DNA of 64,000 nucleotides from Marsupella aquatica. Taxonomy: Eukaryota; Marchantiophyta. The notes under the pieces are model-generated. The model made no database searches. It worked only from the letters and a program-made list of their open reading frames with translations, and was not told the origin of the DNA. Positions 1 to 11,532 of this stretch are shown piece by piece. The stretch spans positions 11,780,001 through 11,844,000 of the forward strand of contig OZ316897.1 of assembly GCA_973895155.1 (NCBI GenBank), in the 5' to 3' direction. Made by a program: the position numbers and the translations under genes. Each line of letters starts with the position of its first letter. Position 1 is the first letter of the stretch.

Positions 1-1334
1 ATTCTCAATGAAAGTTCCAGTGATGAAGACAACTTAATGTCCAGCAGTTCCGAAGGCTCTAAGTCAAGTACCAGTTCACCAGTGCTTTCTGTCTGAAGAT
101 GCAAGCACTGACTTGGAGTTGGATTCTTCTAGCGACTCATAAGCAGGGGTCATTGAACCCACTGATGTTCATGCTCCACCTACAAACTGGATAGAGTTGC
201 ATGCAATGCTAGAGAGCCAAAGATTCTTTGCTGATAGGTCTAAAAGAACCCAATCTAAACAGTTTGCTGATTTGTTTTTCAAGCATGAGTTGCCACCTGT
301 TCTATTTAGGCAGATGTGTAGGATGGACAAGGAGGCATTCTTTAACCTAGTCAACTTGATAGAAATGCATCCTGTGTTTAGTAACAACTCTTTCCATGAC
401 CAGGCACCTGTTTCGCTGCAATTGGCCACTTGCTTGGACCGATTGGGGCATAATGGCAATGGATTTTGTTTGAGGCGAACACTTCTGGTCTGGGGAATTA
501 GTGTCGGGTCATGTTGCAACTATTCCAGCAAAGTTGTTACTGCCCTCGAGTCTACTTTATCTGAATATGTGTCATGGCCAGCCAAGCAAGAATGGATGCC
601 AATTTCAAGAGAATTTGTAAAGAAGGGATTCCCAAATTGTGTTGGGTTGATTGATGGTGAATTTACTTTGACTGTAAATCAAGGTACTCCATCAACACAC
701 AAATTGTATGTGATCACAAGAGGAAGATCCTCTTTGTTTACTCTGGTGAGTGTTTCAAGAACCTGCATTCGTTTTTTGACTGGAATGTGAATTTAATGAG
801 CGATTTCTCATGGGATGTCTGTTTGTTGTGTTCAGGGATGCCTGGTTCGTGCCAGGATATAACTTGCTTGAAAAGATCAAAGCTTTGGGATGAAACTCAT
901 TCAAACTCAAACTTTGACAGAGGGCAATACATCCTTGGTGACTCAGGTTATGTTAATGCTCCACATATGGTGGTGTCCTATAAGAATACATATAATCAAA
1001 GAGACAAGGAACAGTCAACACTTGTGTGGCAAAAACTAGATATGTGAATGAGCATTGCATAGGTGTGTTGAAATCACGGTGGTTCTCCTTGAAGAAGATT
1101 TGTACTCAGCTGAATGAGAATAAAGATAATGTTTGGAAGTGTCGTTGGATCAGGGCCTGTTGTCTGCTGCACAACTTTGTGTTATCTCAAAGTGATGTAT
1201 GGACACTGGCTGATCAGGAAGGTACTCCGCTTGAAGCACAAGATCAAGATGAGGCAGGCAGACGGAACATTCAAGCCACCATAGCACGCAACCAGGCATC
1301 AGGAATGCAGGGAGGACATTGCAGAGGAGAGTAA
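1..1334 (+). pseudogene. HARBI1-like PIF/Harbinger DDE nuclease, broken
   Basis: The product would be the endonuclease that cuts and moves the Harbinger element together with its Myb-like partner. From about 143 to 660 one frame gives the N-terminal helical region up to GFPNCVGLIDGE, containing the first catalytic Asp. The frame then shifts near 661-673, where a stretch seems lost, and continues as INTQIVCDHKRKILFVYSG. A 90-base GT-AG intron (746-835) is followed by MPGSCQD, then YILGDSGY (second Asp). A further frameshift near 1018-1025 leads into VNEHCIGVLKSRW (catalytic Glu). Upstream, an acidic Ser-rich leader (from base 1) shifts frame near 92 and meets a TAA at 140-142. Family assignment rests on these DDE_Tnp_4 landmarks. 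The intron and family are clear; function is lost. Confidence 0.8.
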
Positions 1335-1607
1335 TGCAACATACATTGGCATTCAATCATGCACCTGGAGGCTGCCTAGACGAAGACTTAGAGTAGATAC
1401 AAGGGGATAACTCACAGGATAGTTAAATGATAGAAGTAGATACAAGGGGATCATGCAATTTTGCATCACACTGGAAATCATGTAAATTCTTCTTTGAAAT
1501 AGAAAAGTTGAATGATAATGTCAATTACAATCAATGGAAGTTGTCATTTGCATGATGCCTTGAGGTACCAAAATTTCACTAGGCAAATGAGGCTGAAGCA
1601 CAAGAAA

Positions 1608-3703
1608 CTAAGGGGTAAAATGCATGTCTGCACCTAAACCAAACTCGTCAGTGAACACTGCATCTGCTTCAGGGGCAACTGCAGGAGGTGGAACATCAGC
1701 CTGCACTAACTTCATCAATCTGCTAATCTCTTCCTTTGATTTCTGGCTACGGACAAGCTCAGTAAGCAATGAAGTCTTCTTCAGGCTCATACTTGCCATC
1801 ATCAGGTTGTGTTGTTGCTCAAGGCGTTGTCGTTTTTCAGCTTTGGCTGCCTGAAATTCCTAGGCCTCTACCTTCATTATGTGCGACCTCTCTTGACGAT
1901 CCTTCTTGGATTGATCAATCCTGGCAAGGTTGCAATCCAACATTTCAGCCTGTTTCCACTTCTCTTTTCTCCCAATGAGCTCTCTCTTGAGATCCGATTT
2001 GTCTTTCCGACTTTCAATGTAGGCCCCTGCCAATGTATTCTTGGATGTTGTGCTTCCCTGGTTATCTTGTGACTGTTTCTTCTTTTGTCTGGTTTGATCA
2101 TTCCCAGCCCCATTTGAATTGGTTCAACCTGGTGTGGGACCATTTCCTTGTGTCCCACAAGCCTCTGTGTAGAACTTGGTTGTTGATTCTGTGCAGGAGA
2201 CACACATTGATTTTGTGCAGGATTGTTAGATATTTACTCAAGGTCTAGGGTTACGACATATAACCATAGTTAGGCTAACCGTAGTCGGAGACGTGGTTAG
2301 GTTAACTAGGATGCACACTATATGTCAAACAGTGTTTGCTTGGATAAGTGAAACTTAGGCTCATTGTTACGGAGCCACTTGAGAGAGATGAGGAGAACTT
2401 ACACTATGGAGACTTGGTATGGCCGATGGGCTTAGAGTTCAGTAAAGCTCTCTTGTGTGTTCTCGTGGACGTAACCTCGAGGAGGTGAACCACGTATCTC
2501 TTATGTCGACTACTTGCGTATTGGATGTGTCATGTGCTTACCATTGCGATTGTCGTCTATGCTCAACAAGGAGATGGGCGATGATTTTGGGATGGCAATG
2601 GAGCACACTCCTCTGTTCCAACAGACGAAGTCTACTCAGGAATTGTTGGTGGGCTTCCTTCTTCAGAAATTGGTTGGGTCCAGGTCAGGGTTTAGTTGCA
2701 TTGTCCTTTAAATGCACTGGAGTAGAACCACTGTCATTGACTTCAGCAGGTCCATCTATACAACAAAAGAAGAACATTGATTGTCATTCATCTATGAAGA
2801 AAATAAGCCACTCACCTATTCAGTTGTAAATTATACATTCAACAGCAACTCGCCGGTCATGATTTATGTTGGCTCTGGTGCTTGTGCCTCCTCACAATCT
2901 TTGTCCATGTCTTCATCACAATCTTTTGCACCTTTAGCTTCATCTTCATCACACAAAATATATAATGAGCCCTGAATTACAAAAGCCTTGGTTGAAACTA
3001 CCGGGAGGAGCCACATTGGCTTGATTCCCATAAATTTATCGCATACAATCAAAATGTGGGCACAATTTCTCCAATTTCCCTTGAAGTGTCATGCCAGTTT
3101 GATACTCCTCTTCTGTGAGGCTCCCACCGCTAGAGTTTTTCAGGACCAAAGCCTTCCTAAACATGTCCACATACCTCCCAAATCTCTTGCTTAGATTTTC
3201 TCCATCCATCATAGGGAAATCGTACTTAGCCAGGACCATTGCCATGCTTGTGAAAACTGACTTCTTAGATTGGTATTTTCCGCCAGGCCTCTTCTTCCCG
3301 GAGCCATATATGTATGGCATTGAAATTCTCTGGAATCTCTACATAATCCAAAATCTTGGCATAGCTAGTCGTCCAACGTGAGCTTAGTGCCCCTATCAAC
3401 TGGTGCTCTTGCAGGTCGACGTCCTCCTTGGCCAGGTCCGCTGAGACATCTTCCACCTTGTGCTGCCCCTCCAATGTGGGAACTTGGGTGAGGCAGTGGC
3501 ACACCTTGCCCAAAAACTCCTGAGACCGATGGACGTGGAGCTTGAAATGGCGTTTTTGCTACTCTTGCAAAGTTATTGGCAGCCATGACAGCACCAGTCT
3601 CACAGTTCTCCTCGCTCCTGTGAGTAGTTGACTGCTCAGCATCTGCTTGTAAATCTTGCTCTTGTGCTCCAAGAATAGGGAGGGAATCGCATAAGGCATC
3701 CAT
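1608..3703 (-). pseudogene. Harbinger Myb/SANT-like DNA-binding protein, broken
   Basis: This is the second Harbinger gene, whose product normally brings the nuclease to the element ends and the nucleus. Reading down from the ATG at 3703: an N-terminal part to about 3510, a frameshift, a segment with RWTTSYAKILDYVE (about 3370), another shift near 3310, then VLAKYDFPMMDGENLSKRFG (about 3240-3180), a third shift near 3040 and an acidic stretch. After the LTR insertion the C-terminal coiled-coil region runs from about 2080 to 1608, with an in-frame TAG near 1861, ending in TDEFGLGADMHFTP. A possible intron lies at about 2758-2816. Several independent lesions make it a pseudogene. Assignment as the Myb-like partner comes from its position and the regulatory-protein style, with less certainty than the nuclease. 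Confidence 0.65.
2224..2568 (+). mobile_element. Solo Ty1/copia LTR, copy 1, nested in Harbinger gene
   Basis: A 345-base element starts TGTTAG and ends CTCAACA, giving the TG...CA ends of an LTR. Its 3' half carries CTCGTGGACGTAACC and GGTGAACCACGTATCT, a block typical of plant copia LTR R/U5 regions. The flanks are AGGAT and AGGAG, a 4 of 5 target-site duplication. No primer-binding site or gag/pol follows, so it is a solo LTR. Joining the flanks brings the minus-strand Myb-like gene sequence together again, which confirms insertion into the older Harbinger element. Copies 2-4 are at 8995, 14151 and 49845. Confidence 0.85.
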
Positions 3704-4056
3704 GACAAGAACTTAAGAACTAATTGGCCAATATGTCTATCCTGGCGTAGCACGAAATTGTAGATTGAATGCGTAGGTTGCTGAGTGGTTCAATCACGAA
3801 GAATGTCAAGCGCGGTGAGAGTTGTTTCCAGACTTTGAAATTCAAAATGGAGATGGCGGGTGGGCCTGGCCCTTGTATTCCTGGCCGTTTTGGGACGGCC
3901 CGACACTCTTGCAAGTCCAAGCGCAGCCTAACCCGGGGCGTCTCAGAACTGCATGTACCCCTGCCTCCAACGGTCCGTCACTATGCACCATGTGGGGCCA
4001 CATGGCCTACGGTCAGTTACCAAAAAAATCTGGGCGGCCCAAATATTGAGACCCCC

Positions 4057-5374
4057 TACTGTCCCGGTTGCTTTTGTCTGACCTTGCTTCCTCACTGTAG
4101 TTGGTGATATATGCGCCCATGTGCATATTTGGAAAGTTCCATGCACATAATCTGGCCAAGAAACACCAAAGGAACTCCAATGTGTTGTAGTTTAACAAGG
4201 TATCCAGATCCTAAGAATTTGTTTGGAATTGTTGCTTTGAGGATTCGATATGTATTCCTTAGTAGACTCCTAAACCTGTCATATTTTATTGCATATGTTT
4301 GCAGGATTGCATCATACCCTTCACTTTGTTATGAGTTTTCTCTTTGTCTCACCAGACTCCTCTCCTTCCAAGTTTCTTGTCTATTCTTTTCTTATAGGAT
4401 TGGTAGGCTTGCATGAGCTATATGAGAATAAGTTCCTCAAATGTCATAATATCTTATCTTTATGATATTACGGTGATTACCATACCATTACTACACTATG
4501 TGTCACATTGAGATAATTAATGTACTTGATTGTCTTGTGCTGAGTCTATGGCAAGTGAAACTTCAAATATTAAAAATTGCAGTATAAGGCAATCAAGTAC
4601 GGTACTGTAGATACTTTTCAGAACCACTCGTAACCGCCACGAGAAACCGAGATGAGCTCCTTTTTGGCCTTGAATGAATGGGCCTAGCACATGGCCGTGC
4701 ATACATACAGTAGTACATAATAGTTTGTTGACCAATATCATGAATAGTTACACCCAGAAACACTCTACCGCATCTTCCAAGTTATTGCGTAACTAAACAA
4801 TTAAAAGAGTCACGCAAAAGTCGATTTGATGTGATTCCCTGATGAGGGACTAGCCCCTACATGCCCTCATATCAATGCCAACCAGGATGCCAACACGGAA
4901 ATTTTGAAATATTGTACGAGTTCCACTGAAGTAGAAATAGTTTGATAGCAGAATACTTGTAGCAATTTTTCCCGCTCATCTCGGATTTCTTCCATCACTA
5001 CGGTCCGATATGTCCAAAGATTTAGATCGTGGAGTACTGGACTGTACCAACAGAGAACCCCTGAATTCGATGTGAGTTTGTGAATGCTGAAGCCGCTACA
5101 ACAGGAAGTTGCAGAGTTGGGGACCCAACGTTGCATTGTATTGCATGCAACACGATATTTCCTACTGTAGACAGAAAGATTGTCAGCCTGAGGCAATCAT
5201 GCACATGCTTTGTTTCTGTAGTCCCTGGTCACATGTCTCTTGCTATTGTGGTACTGACTTTATATTTCCCAATGAGCAGTCTGCGATTGGTGGGTCCTGA
5301 CTTCTGACTCCTGAGCTACGGATTGCAGTCCTCGAGCTGCCGGTTTCTGCCCTGGGTGCACACTGCATACTAGG
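4057..5374. other. Gene-free DNA, nothing recognised
   Basis: Only short frames without family resemblance or codon-like character are present. No RNA gene, promoter or repeat could be supported here. Confidence 0.5.
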
Positions 5375-5490
5375 TTTGGTGGCTTCCACACTCAGGCAAA
5401 ATGAATCTCCCTTTTAATTACCATCTTTGAAAATTAAAGTAATCACTGAAAGGTAGTTTTGGTGGCTTCCACACTTAGACAAAATGAAAC
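5375..5490. repeat. Short tandem duplication, about 83 bp period
   Basis: TTTGGTGGCTTCCACACT followed by a similar 14-base tail (with ACAAAATGAA or GCAAAATGAA) occurs at 5375 and again at 5458. The two copies differ at a few bases. Confidence 0.7.
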
Positions 5491-5762
5491 AATTTCCTTT
5501 GAATATTACAAACCTGAATGCCAGAAAATGATGTTCCCATGGACCGTAGACAAAAACATACAATTAGGATCGACTAATTGGGAATATTCCCTATCACATT
5601 GTGAGTACAATGTGGTCCATCTGAGTTGCAAAAATCCATGGGAGCATTTTGACAAACCTAGAGGTCTATCCAGGCTTCATTTTGCTGAATGCCATCATTG
5701 AAAATTAATAAAACTGATAACAAAAATTTCATCTTCTTTAAAGCCACATCAATTTTGGTGAT

Positions 5763-5822
5763 GCCCTAGAGTTACTTTTTAAATACTTTGCTCTAAAACC
5801 CTAGACCCCAACTCTAGCTTCT
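5763..5822. repeat. Dispersed repeat with CCCCAACTCTAGCTTCT end, copy 1
   Basis: The segment runs from GCCCTAGAGTTA to CCCCAACTCTAGCTTCT. Related segments lie at 43629-43670 and 59559-59618, both ending in GCCTAGGCCCCAACT followed by a variant of CTAGCTT. Three copies with a shared end suggest the terminus of an unidentified transposon family. The flanking DNA 5823-7029 has no gene I can support. Confidence 0.55.
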
Positions 5823-7029
5823 CATGGCCATTAGTAACAGATAGCACTTGGTAAGTACTTAAAACATGGCGATTAGTTATATAGTGGTGACTACAGTAGT
5901 TATATAGATAAAGATATAGCATGCTCATCCTGGAACAATCATGCTTGCTTATTTGTCTTGTAGTGATTCTCTTTCAACGAGAGGTAGAATACTTTCTCAC
6001 TTTGAAAAAGGCAATTACATTAACTATAATTGTACACTGTGTTTAACTATTGTACTGTGGGTACAATATTAGTTGAAAGAGAAATATGTGAACTTTTTAA
6101 CCTTTAATTTTGAGCTGTATTTTTAGGGGCTCTTTATTCAAGTGACACTTATTGATGTATAAACCATAAGCTGCATTGTAAAGTTATCAACCAGTGGGGA
6201 TATAAGTTACAGTACATCCAACTATTGAGTTCTAGTTGCCCAGTTGATCCTGGTGGAGAGTCTCTCCTTCTCAAAAATAAGGATGAATTGAGCAGAGCAA
6301 AGTAGAGTCGTAAAAAGATCAACATTTACTCTAAAGTACCTGATTCAAACTAAGGCATTTAAAAAATTTAAGGGGGTTAGAAGAAATTACTAAATTTGAA
6401 ATAGTACAAAACAAAAGCCTAGACTAGGTCAAATGCACATAAAAATACATGACAAGCAACATGAATAAGACAAGACAACAAAAAGCTGCTCCGCCATATA
6501 GCAGCCTAAAAAAAAAGAGTAAGATAGATAAAGAGTATGTTCTGCAAAACATAGCACTTGACAAGTCTTTAAAACTTGATGCTTAGATGGATCATCATAT
6601 TTGACCCATTATGGCTTACCTCAGCACATGTGGGAAAGTTCTGACAACACAGGGGTCCATCCTTTTCTTTGCACTACAGGCAGCAAGATCATAGGTGCTT
6701 ATTGATGTCGTGAAGCGTGTTACTCTTCAAGCTCTCGCTGAGACTTAGTATACATCAAGGTACACATGTGGGCGCATGATTGCCTGTGAATTTGCCCAGT
6801 CCTCTGTCACAGAGATTATGTGTTGATCCTACCATTGTCCGATATGGTTGTCATATCTCGGCTCATGTTGTGGTGGCCAACCCTGCACATCAGGACATCA
6901 TCAAGATACTTAGGAGTGACAGAGGCAGGAGTAGCAACCACATGAGAGACAACCAAAAGGAGACAAAACATGACACACAAATTTCATCAGATAATCCACC
7001 CCCCTCCCTTTGGAGGATTAAAGATTAAA

Positions 7030-7310
7030 TTTCACAAAATTGGCACATCATGTATGACAAAGAATAGGGTCATTCTATTGGGTATGAGGGTCAAACACTT
7101 GGAAATTTTTGTAGAAAAATGTTAGGGTCTTTTAAATGCAATCTTGAGTCTTGTAAGAACATTAGGGTCATTTTAGTCAAATTTTTAGAATATTCAAACT
7201 CTATATTAATACGTAAATTAAATTTTAATTTTTTTTTAACATTTTAGGGGGTCTCGGACTTAAAACAGCACAGGTGATGGGGGGCCTCTATATAGTGAGA
7301 CCCCCCCTTG
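7030..7310 (+). mobile_element. MITE-like element X, copy 1
   Basis: The interval begins with TGGCACATCATGTATGACAA and ends with CTATATAGTGAGACCCCCCC, with an AT-rich core. The reverse complement of 58814-59112 has the same order of landmarks: TGGCACATCATGTGCGACAA, an AT-rich core, TTAGGGGGGTC, then CATATAGTGAACCACCCCC. There is no coding capacity, and the size near 300 bp suits a MITE. The GGGGGGTCTCACTATAT end resembles the end proposed for the Harbinger element at 4056, so mobilisation by that family is possible but unproven. Confidence 0.55.
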
Positions 7311-7429
7311 CTATTGAGATATTTAGCAACTCCATCATCAGTTTGATGGACTTCTTTTTTGTTACGGACCCCCATTAGGGGTCTCTTGCAAATTGTCTGC
7401 CATGAGGTTGCGCCACATCACCACAACCA

Positions 7430-7489
7430 GCCACAAACAGGAATGATCCTACTTTTAGCAATAACAAACATGCAATTCCTGTTTGTGGC
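7430..7489. repeat. Perfect 15-bp inverted repeat (hairpin)
   Basis: GCCACAAACAGGAAT at 7430-7444 is exactly reverse-complemented by ATTCCTGTTTGTGGC at 7475-7489, with a 30-base loop. It could be the ends of a tiny foldback element or an RNA hairpin. No transcript evidence is visible. Confidence 0.75.
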
Positions 7490-7712
7490 AAAAGCAACGT
7501 AATTTTTGGGGCGCCATGCCATAAATATTAAACGTAAAAAAAACAAAATACAAAGGAAGAGATGTCATTTAGTAAAACAAAGTTACCATTTTGATGTTTG
7601 TCAAAAATATATTAGTGTTTTATATCAAAAAATTTGTATTTTTTAATTGTAAATGTACATACTTAAAATCCCTTTGGCTTCACATTGTAAAACTAAATAA
7701 TAAATCTCCTTA

Positions 7713-8185
7713 GTACTTGATAAAATCTGCCAATGTTTGATTCATTGGAAAATTCAAGATCAAGATTTAGAAACTCATGATCTCTTTAGTAATGTCTTGA
7801 TAAAATCTCTCAATGTCACACTCATTAGAAAATTAGAGTAAAATTAAAAACTCATCATCTCCTTAGTGCTGACAAAATCTATCAATGTTAGGTTCATTGG
7901 AAAGTTAGAGAAATTTAGATATTCATGATCTCTCTATTTCTTGACAAATAATCTCAATGTCACACATTAGAAAGTTAAAGAGATTGAAAATCTCCTGATC
8001 TCTTGAGTACCGTGACAAAATCTGACATGAATTTGTCAATGTTGGACTCAATGTTAGAAAGCTAAAAGAATTCATGAACTCATGATCAAAATTTATTATA
8101 CTCACACTCATTGGAAAGTCAAAGAAATTCAAAAACTCATATGGAACTTGACAAAATTTGTCAATTTGAGGCTCATTGGAAACCC
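7713..8185. repeat. Degenerate tandem array, about 70-90 bp units
   Basis: Six to seven diverged units follow one another. They share blocks such as TTGACAAAATCT, TCAATGTCACACTCATT, GGAAAGTTAGAGAAATT and AAACTCATGATCTC. Unit length varies from about 46 to 90 bases because of internal deletions. No coding function was found, and the array continues into unremarkable DNA (8186-8994). Confidence 0.75.
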
Positions 8186-8994
8186 TTTCTCGATTAAGAG
8201 ATATCACAATCTCGTCACCGTCACAAACTTAGCCACTACAAATTGATTTATTTGATTATGTCGCCATCGCTGGTCCACAATGCTTGCTTCCCGGCTTGAA
8301 TTGTTCGCATCTCTTAGATAGTCTTCAACTGAAAACACAGGTTGACGCCAAATGCAACCTTTATGTCAAAGAAACAATTGTTGGTCTTCCATTCACACCA
8401 TAGCTTTCTTAAATAAAAATAACTACAAATCCTTTGTTTGAAATGATGGCTCGTTCGTTTAGTGTGTTCTTCCCACCAAATCGACAAGTGCTCTTTTGCC
8501 AACAACTGAGTGTTGTGCTCTAGTCTGTCTTGTGGCGGTAATGCTCAATGTAACTCACAAACAATTAATCAACAAATGGTTGAAAGATGATTTCTCCAAT
8601 GTGTAAGCAAAACCCATAAGAAAACTCAATTCCTCCACATTCAACCTTCCGTTTGATAAATCTCTATCTTTCGGGCATTTGTTTTTGTACGAGCACACAC
8701 CAACACCATCGGGAGACTCAAAATCGTTAGTTACTGTCTTGATGAAAATTGATTTCACTTAATCACACACACATTCCTTGGATGAACATGGGGGTCCACG
8801 GATTAATTGTCTCCATGTGGTTGCTCAAGACATTCATGAATGGGTGGGTTTCATTGGACCACCCCTATCCATTTTGACCACACAATTTTGTCAGTCAATT
8901 TCATTAACGTTGCAGTGTGCTCAAGTTCAAGCAATGTATTGTATATCTTTAGTTGTGGATACTAGTGCGCCTCCGCGTCGGCTTTCCCCCTAAG

Positions 8995-9240
8995 TGTTGA
9001 ACATAGACGACAATCATAATGATAAGCACATGACACATCCAATGCGTAAGTAGTCGACACAAGAGATACATGATTCATCTCCTTGAGGTTACGTTCACGG
9101 GAACACACAAGAAAGTTTTACTGAACTCTAAGTCCATCGGTTATACCAAATCTTCACAATATAAACTCTCCTCATTTCTCAAGTGGCTTCATAACAATGT
9201 GCCTATGTGCCTAACTTACACTTGTCCAAACCTTTAATAA
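8995..9240 (-). mobile_element. Copia LTR, copy 2 (minus strand, 5' part uncertain)
   Basis: Read on the minus strand this matches copy 1 closely over its 3' two thirds: GAGCCACTTGAG-like, then GAGTTCAGTAAA, the GTGAACGTAACCTC block, GTCGACTACTTACGC, and the end ATTGTCGTCTATGTTCAACA at 8995. The U3 part beyond about 9240 no longer matches, so it is truncated or too diverged. No internal copia genes adjoin it. Confidence 0.75.
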
Positions 9241-9429
9241 TTTATCTATCTTCTATTCCCTAGAGATGGGGCCCATGACAACCTTCTCATCATTGGGCAG
9301 CTGACGTGAAGTTTGTGTGGTAAATTCTCGTTTCTGTTTATGATCGCGATCCTCTCTGCTTCTGCCACATTTTTGATCCTCGTGCAGCGCATGCTTCTAG
9401 ATCTCGTAAACCCCTCGTGAATTTTTTTC

Positions 9430-9725
9430 TTTGTATCTGTGTACCAGGTTATGAGACATTACCCCCAGGTGAAGCCACGAACCCCTGGGCCAGCCTGGCC
9501 TGGAGATTATGAAATTTGAATGAGAAATAGGGTAACTGCAAGTGACAGACAGTGACAGATAAGACTTTTACTGTGTCAAACTGAACTAAATGTTGTGTAA
9601 AAATTCACTCAGGCTTTAAACTTGGTAACTCATCCCCACTTGGGGATAATGGATGTAACCCCCTTGGGCTCAGAGCCCTCTGGGATTACATCCCATTACC
9701 CCCGGTTACCTACACATATCTAGTT
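9430..9725. repeat. Foldback/SINE-like dispersed repeat, copy 1
   Basis: The core ACTCATCCCCACTTGGGGAT and the following palindromic tract (TAATGGATGTAA paired with TTACATCCCATTA) can fold into nested hairpins. It ends near GGTTACCTACACATA. The same order appears at 49655-49838, including TGTGTAAAAACTCACTCAGG before the hairpin. I see no Pol III A/B boxes, so a SINE identity is not shown; a foldback element is equally possible. Confidence 0.6.
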
Positions 9726-10704
9726 CTATCTCTGAGTTCTATCATATTCGTTGTGTAGTTTTCTGTGCTCTCTATTCCCGAGCCCTCCATAGCTCCATCT
9801 TCCACTGCGAATCCTCAGAGGAAGACATTCGTTAATTAACACTTTTCACTTGAGTTGATAACCATCTTCCGGCTCCCGAGGGTTGATAATTCTGAGGAGT
9901 CGTCGAGATTTTGAAGTATTAATACTTGATTCACTGGACGGTGAAGGGCCCACTCTGTTTTTTCAGTAGAGCCTCAGAAGAACCCAACGCTGCGAAAGTA
10001 AGGTGTTGGTGTGTGCGCGAATTGATGCAGGTAGTCCATTAATTGTCTCTCGTTGGGCATCCGCCGCTCCATAAGATAGAGTTGATATTGTATGCAGTGC
10101 AATGTAATATAATGTAGAGATGCTTGTAGTTGAAAGGATTTTTGTTGAGCTGGACAATTAGTTCATCGCCACCGTCAGATTTTGGTCCGGTTAAATCGTT
10201 GATCCTTGGCTTTCTACTTGTTTGTGTTCTGTTGCCTCTGCGTTAGTTGTGTTCTATTGATTAGTCAAGCTATCTTATATTTGTACATTTCCAACTTCGT
10301 TTTTGCGAACCCTCACTCTCGCTCTCTCCTTTTCACGGAGACTTGTCTAATGGATTGTACTGTCACAGGCCTCGGTCTGGCCCTCCATGATTTCCTGATC
10401 CATGATTTTATCGGCTTGCATTGCTGTGGTAATCGGGTCTCTCATGGTGGTGAAAGTTGCTTTGGTCGGCTTCTTCACAACTGTCGATCCTGATTCGTTC
10501 CGGGCTAGGATGAGGGAGAGATTCCGAATATTGGTGCACACCCCGAGCAGTTCTCGCAATTGAAACCTTCGATTACCTGTCCTCTTCCTCCTCCTCTCTC
10601 TGTATCTCGCTCCCGCAATCAGATTTCTCGCATGTCAGGGAATTATTCTGCTTTTCTCTTCAATTTGTTTTCCCCTAAATTTGACCAAAAAAAGGGTTTA
10701 CGCC
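9726..10704 (+). other. Upstream and probable 5' leader region of the CRR42-like gene
   Basis: About 1 kb without a supported gene precedes the ATG at 10705. Pyrimidine-rich stretches (for example near 10316 and 10585) suit a transcription start and leader. No TATA box was chosen with confidence. Confidence 0.35.
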
Positions 10705-11532
10705 ATGAATCTACCCGAGTTCTCGTCTGCTCTTCAAGCCCCTTCGATGTCGTTCACATTTCCTTCCTACAGTTCAATTCCTCCTACGTCTTCTTCAGTA
10801 TCTAGATCCTATTCTTCATGCAATTCAGGGTGCCCCTTTTCTGCCTCTAGCACGCACGGATTCGGATCTGCATCTCCCACAATTCAACCGACAGACAATG
10901 CTGGAAAGAAATATGTCAGATCTCGTAGTTGTGGGCCTCTGAAGACGATGAGCATGAGATGTGCTGCCGTAGGAAACGGAGGCGATGGGGAACCAGATGC
11001 GAGCAATGTGGCAGGAGGGGAATTGGTAGTCACCGGCATTGAAAACAAGGACGACCTTTTGGTTTCTGGTAGCCCAATTGTAATTGTAGAAGCCCCTGTA
11101 ATGTTGAAAACAGCGGAGCCCATGCCAATGATGCGTCCCAACACAGGTGTTTTAAAATCTGGAGATGCTGGCAGGTAAATCTATCGCCGACATAGTTTTG
11201 AAACCCTAATTTTTATGAATTCTTCCTAAAGTCATTTCTCTCTCGCACTGTCTGTGTTGAGAACAACAAATCGGGTTAAAGCCATGATATTTTTGACGTG
11301 CCTTGCTTCCCCTGTGGTGTGTATGACTAGGGATGGCAGAGGCGGAAGGGGTTTGGGAAATTAAGTTCCCTTTTCGATCTGGAAAGAGGTTCATCAATTT
11401 GCTCGCAACTAACTTGAGTTTTCCCCTGTTTGCAGGGTCATTGACAGGTGACCGAAGGGTTTGTGGGCTGTTAGGTTTGCGGTGGGGGCATATCTTATTG
11501 AACGCAAGTGCTTCGAGCCTCTGGACGTCTAA
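10705..11532 (+). pseudogene. CRR42: CRR42-like chloroplast NDH assembly factor (DUF3148) with in-frame TGA
   Basis: Family members help assemble subcomplex A of the plastid NADH dehydrogenase-like complex in the stroma. Exon 1 (10705-11174) encodes a Ser-rich plastid transit-like N-terminus and the DUF3148 core start, VMLKTAEPMPMMRPNTGVLK at residues 132-151. The donor is CAG|GTAAAT. Exon 2 starts at 11436 in the right phase and gives VIDR, a TGA at 11449-11451, then PKGLWAVRFAVGAYLIERK and a terminal TAA at 11530-11532. The family has a basic residue where the TGA stands; CGA to TGA is a single transition. Apart from that codon the frame is intact, so either the gene is recently inactivated or the base is an error. 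Read literally, the product stops after residue 161, losing the last third of the domain. Confidence 0.75.

Larger units (their letters stand above)
1..4056. mobile_element. PIF/Harbinger DNA transposon, degenerate, left end outside window
   Basis: The stretch holds the two genes typical of PIF/Harbinger elements: a DDE nuclease on the plus strand (1-1334) and a Myb/SANT-like DNA-binding protein on the minus strand (1608-3703), tail to tail with about 270 bases between. Both are broken by frameshifts and stops, so the copy is dead. The right end is placed near 4056 because the sequence there, read on the minus strand, is GGGGGTCTCAATATTTGG, resembling the terminus of a MITE-like repeat at 7.03-7.31 kb. 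The left terminal repeat and target duplication lie before the window, so this boundary is inferred. A solo copia LTR (2224-2568) is inserted in the second gene. Confidence 0.7.

Noticed and set aside
8555-8758. Minus-strand frame considered as a copia polyprotein remnant
   Set aside because: No reverse transcriptase, RNase H or integrase motif could be found despite the nearby LTR.
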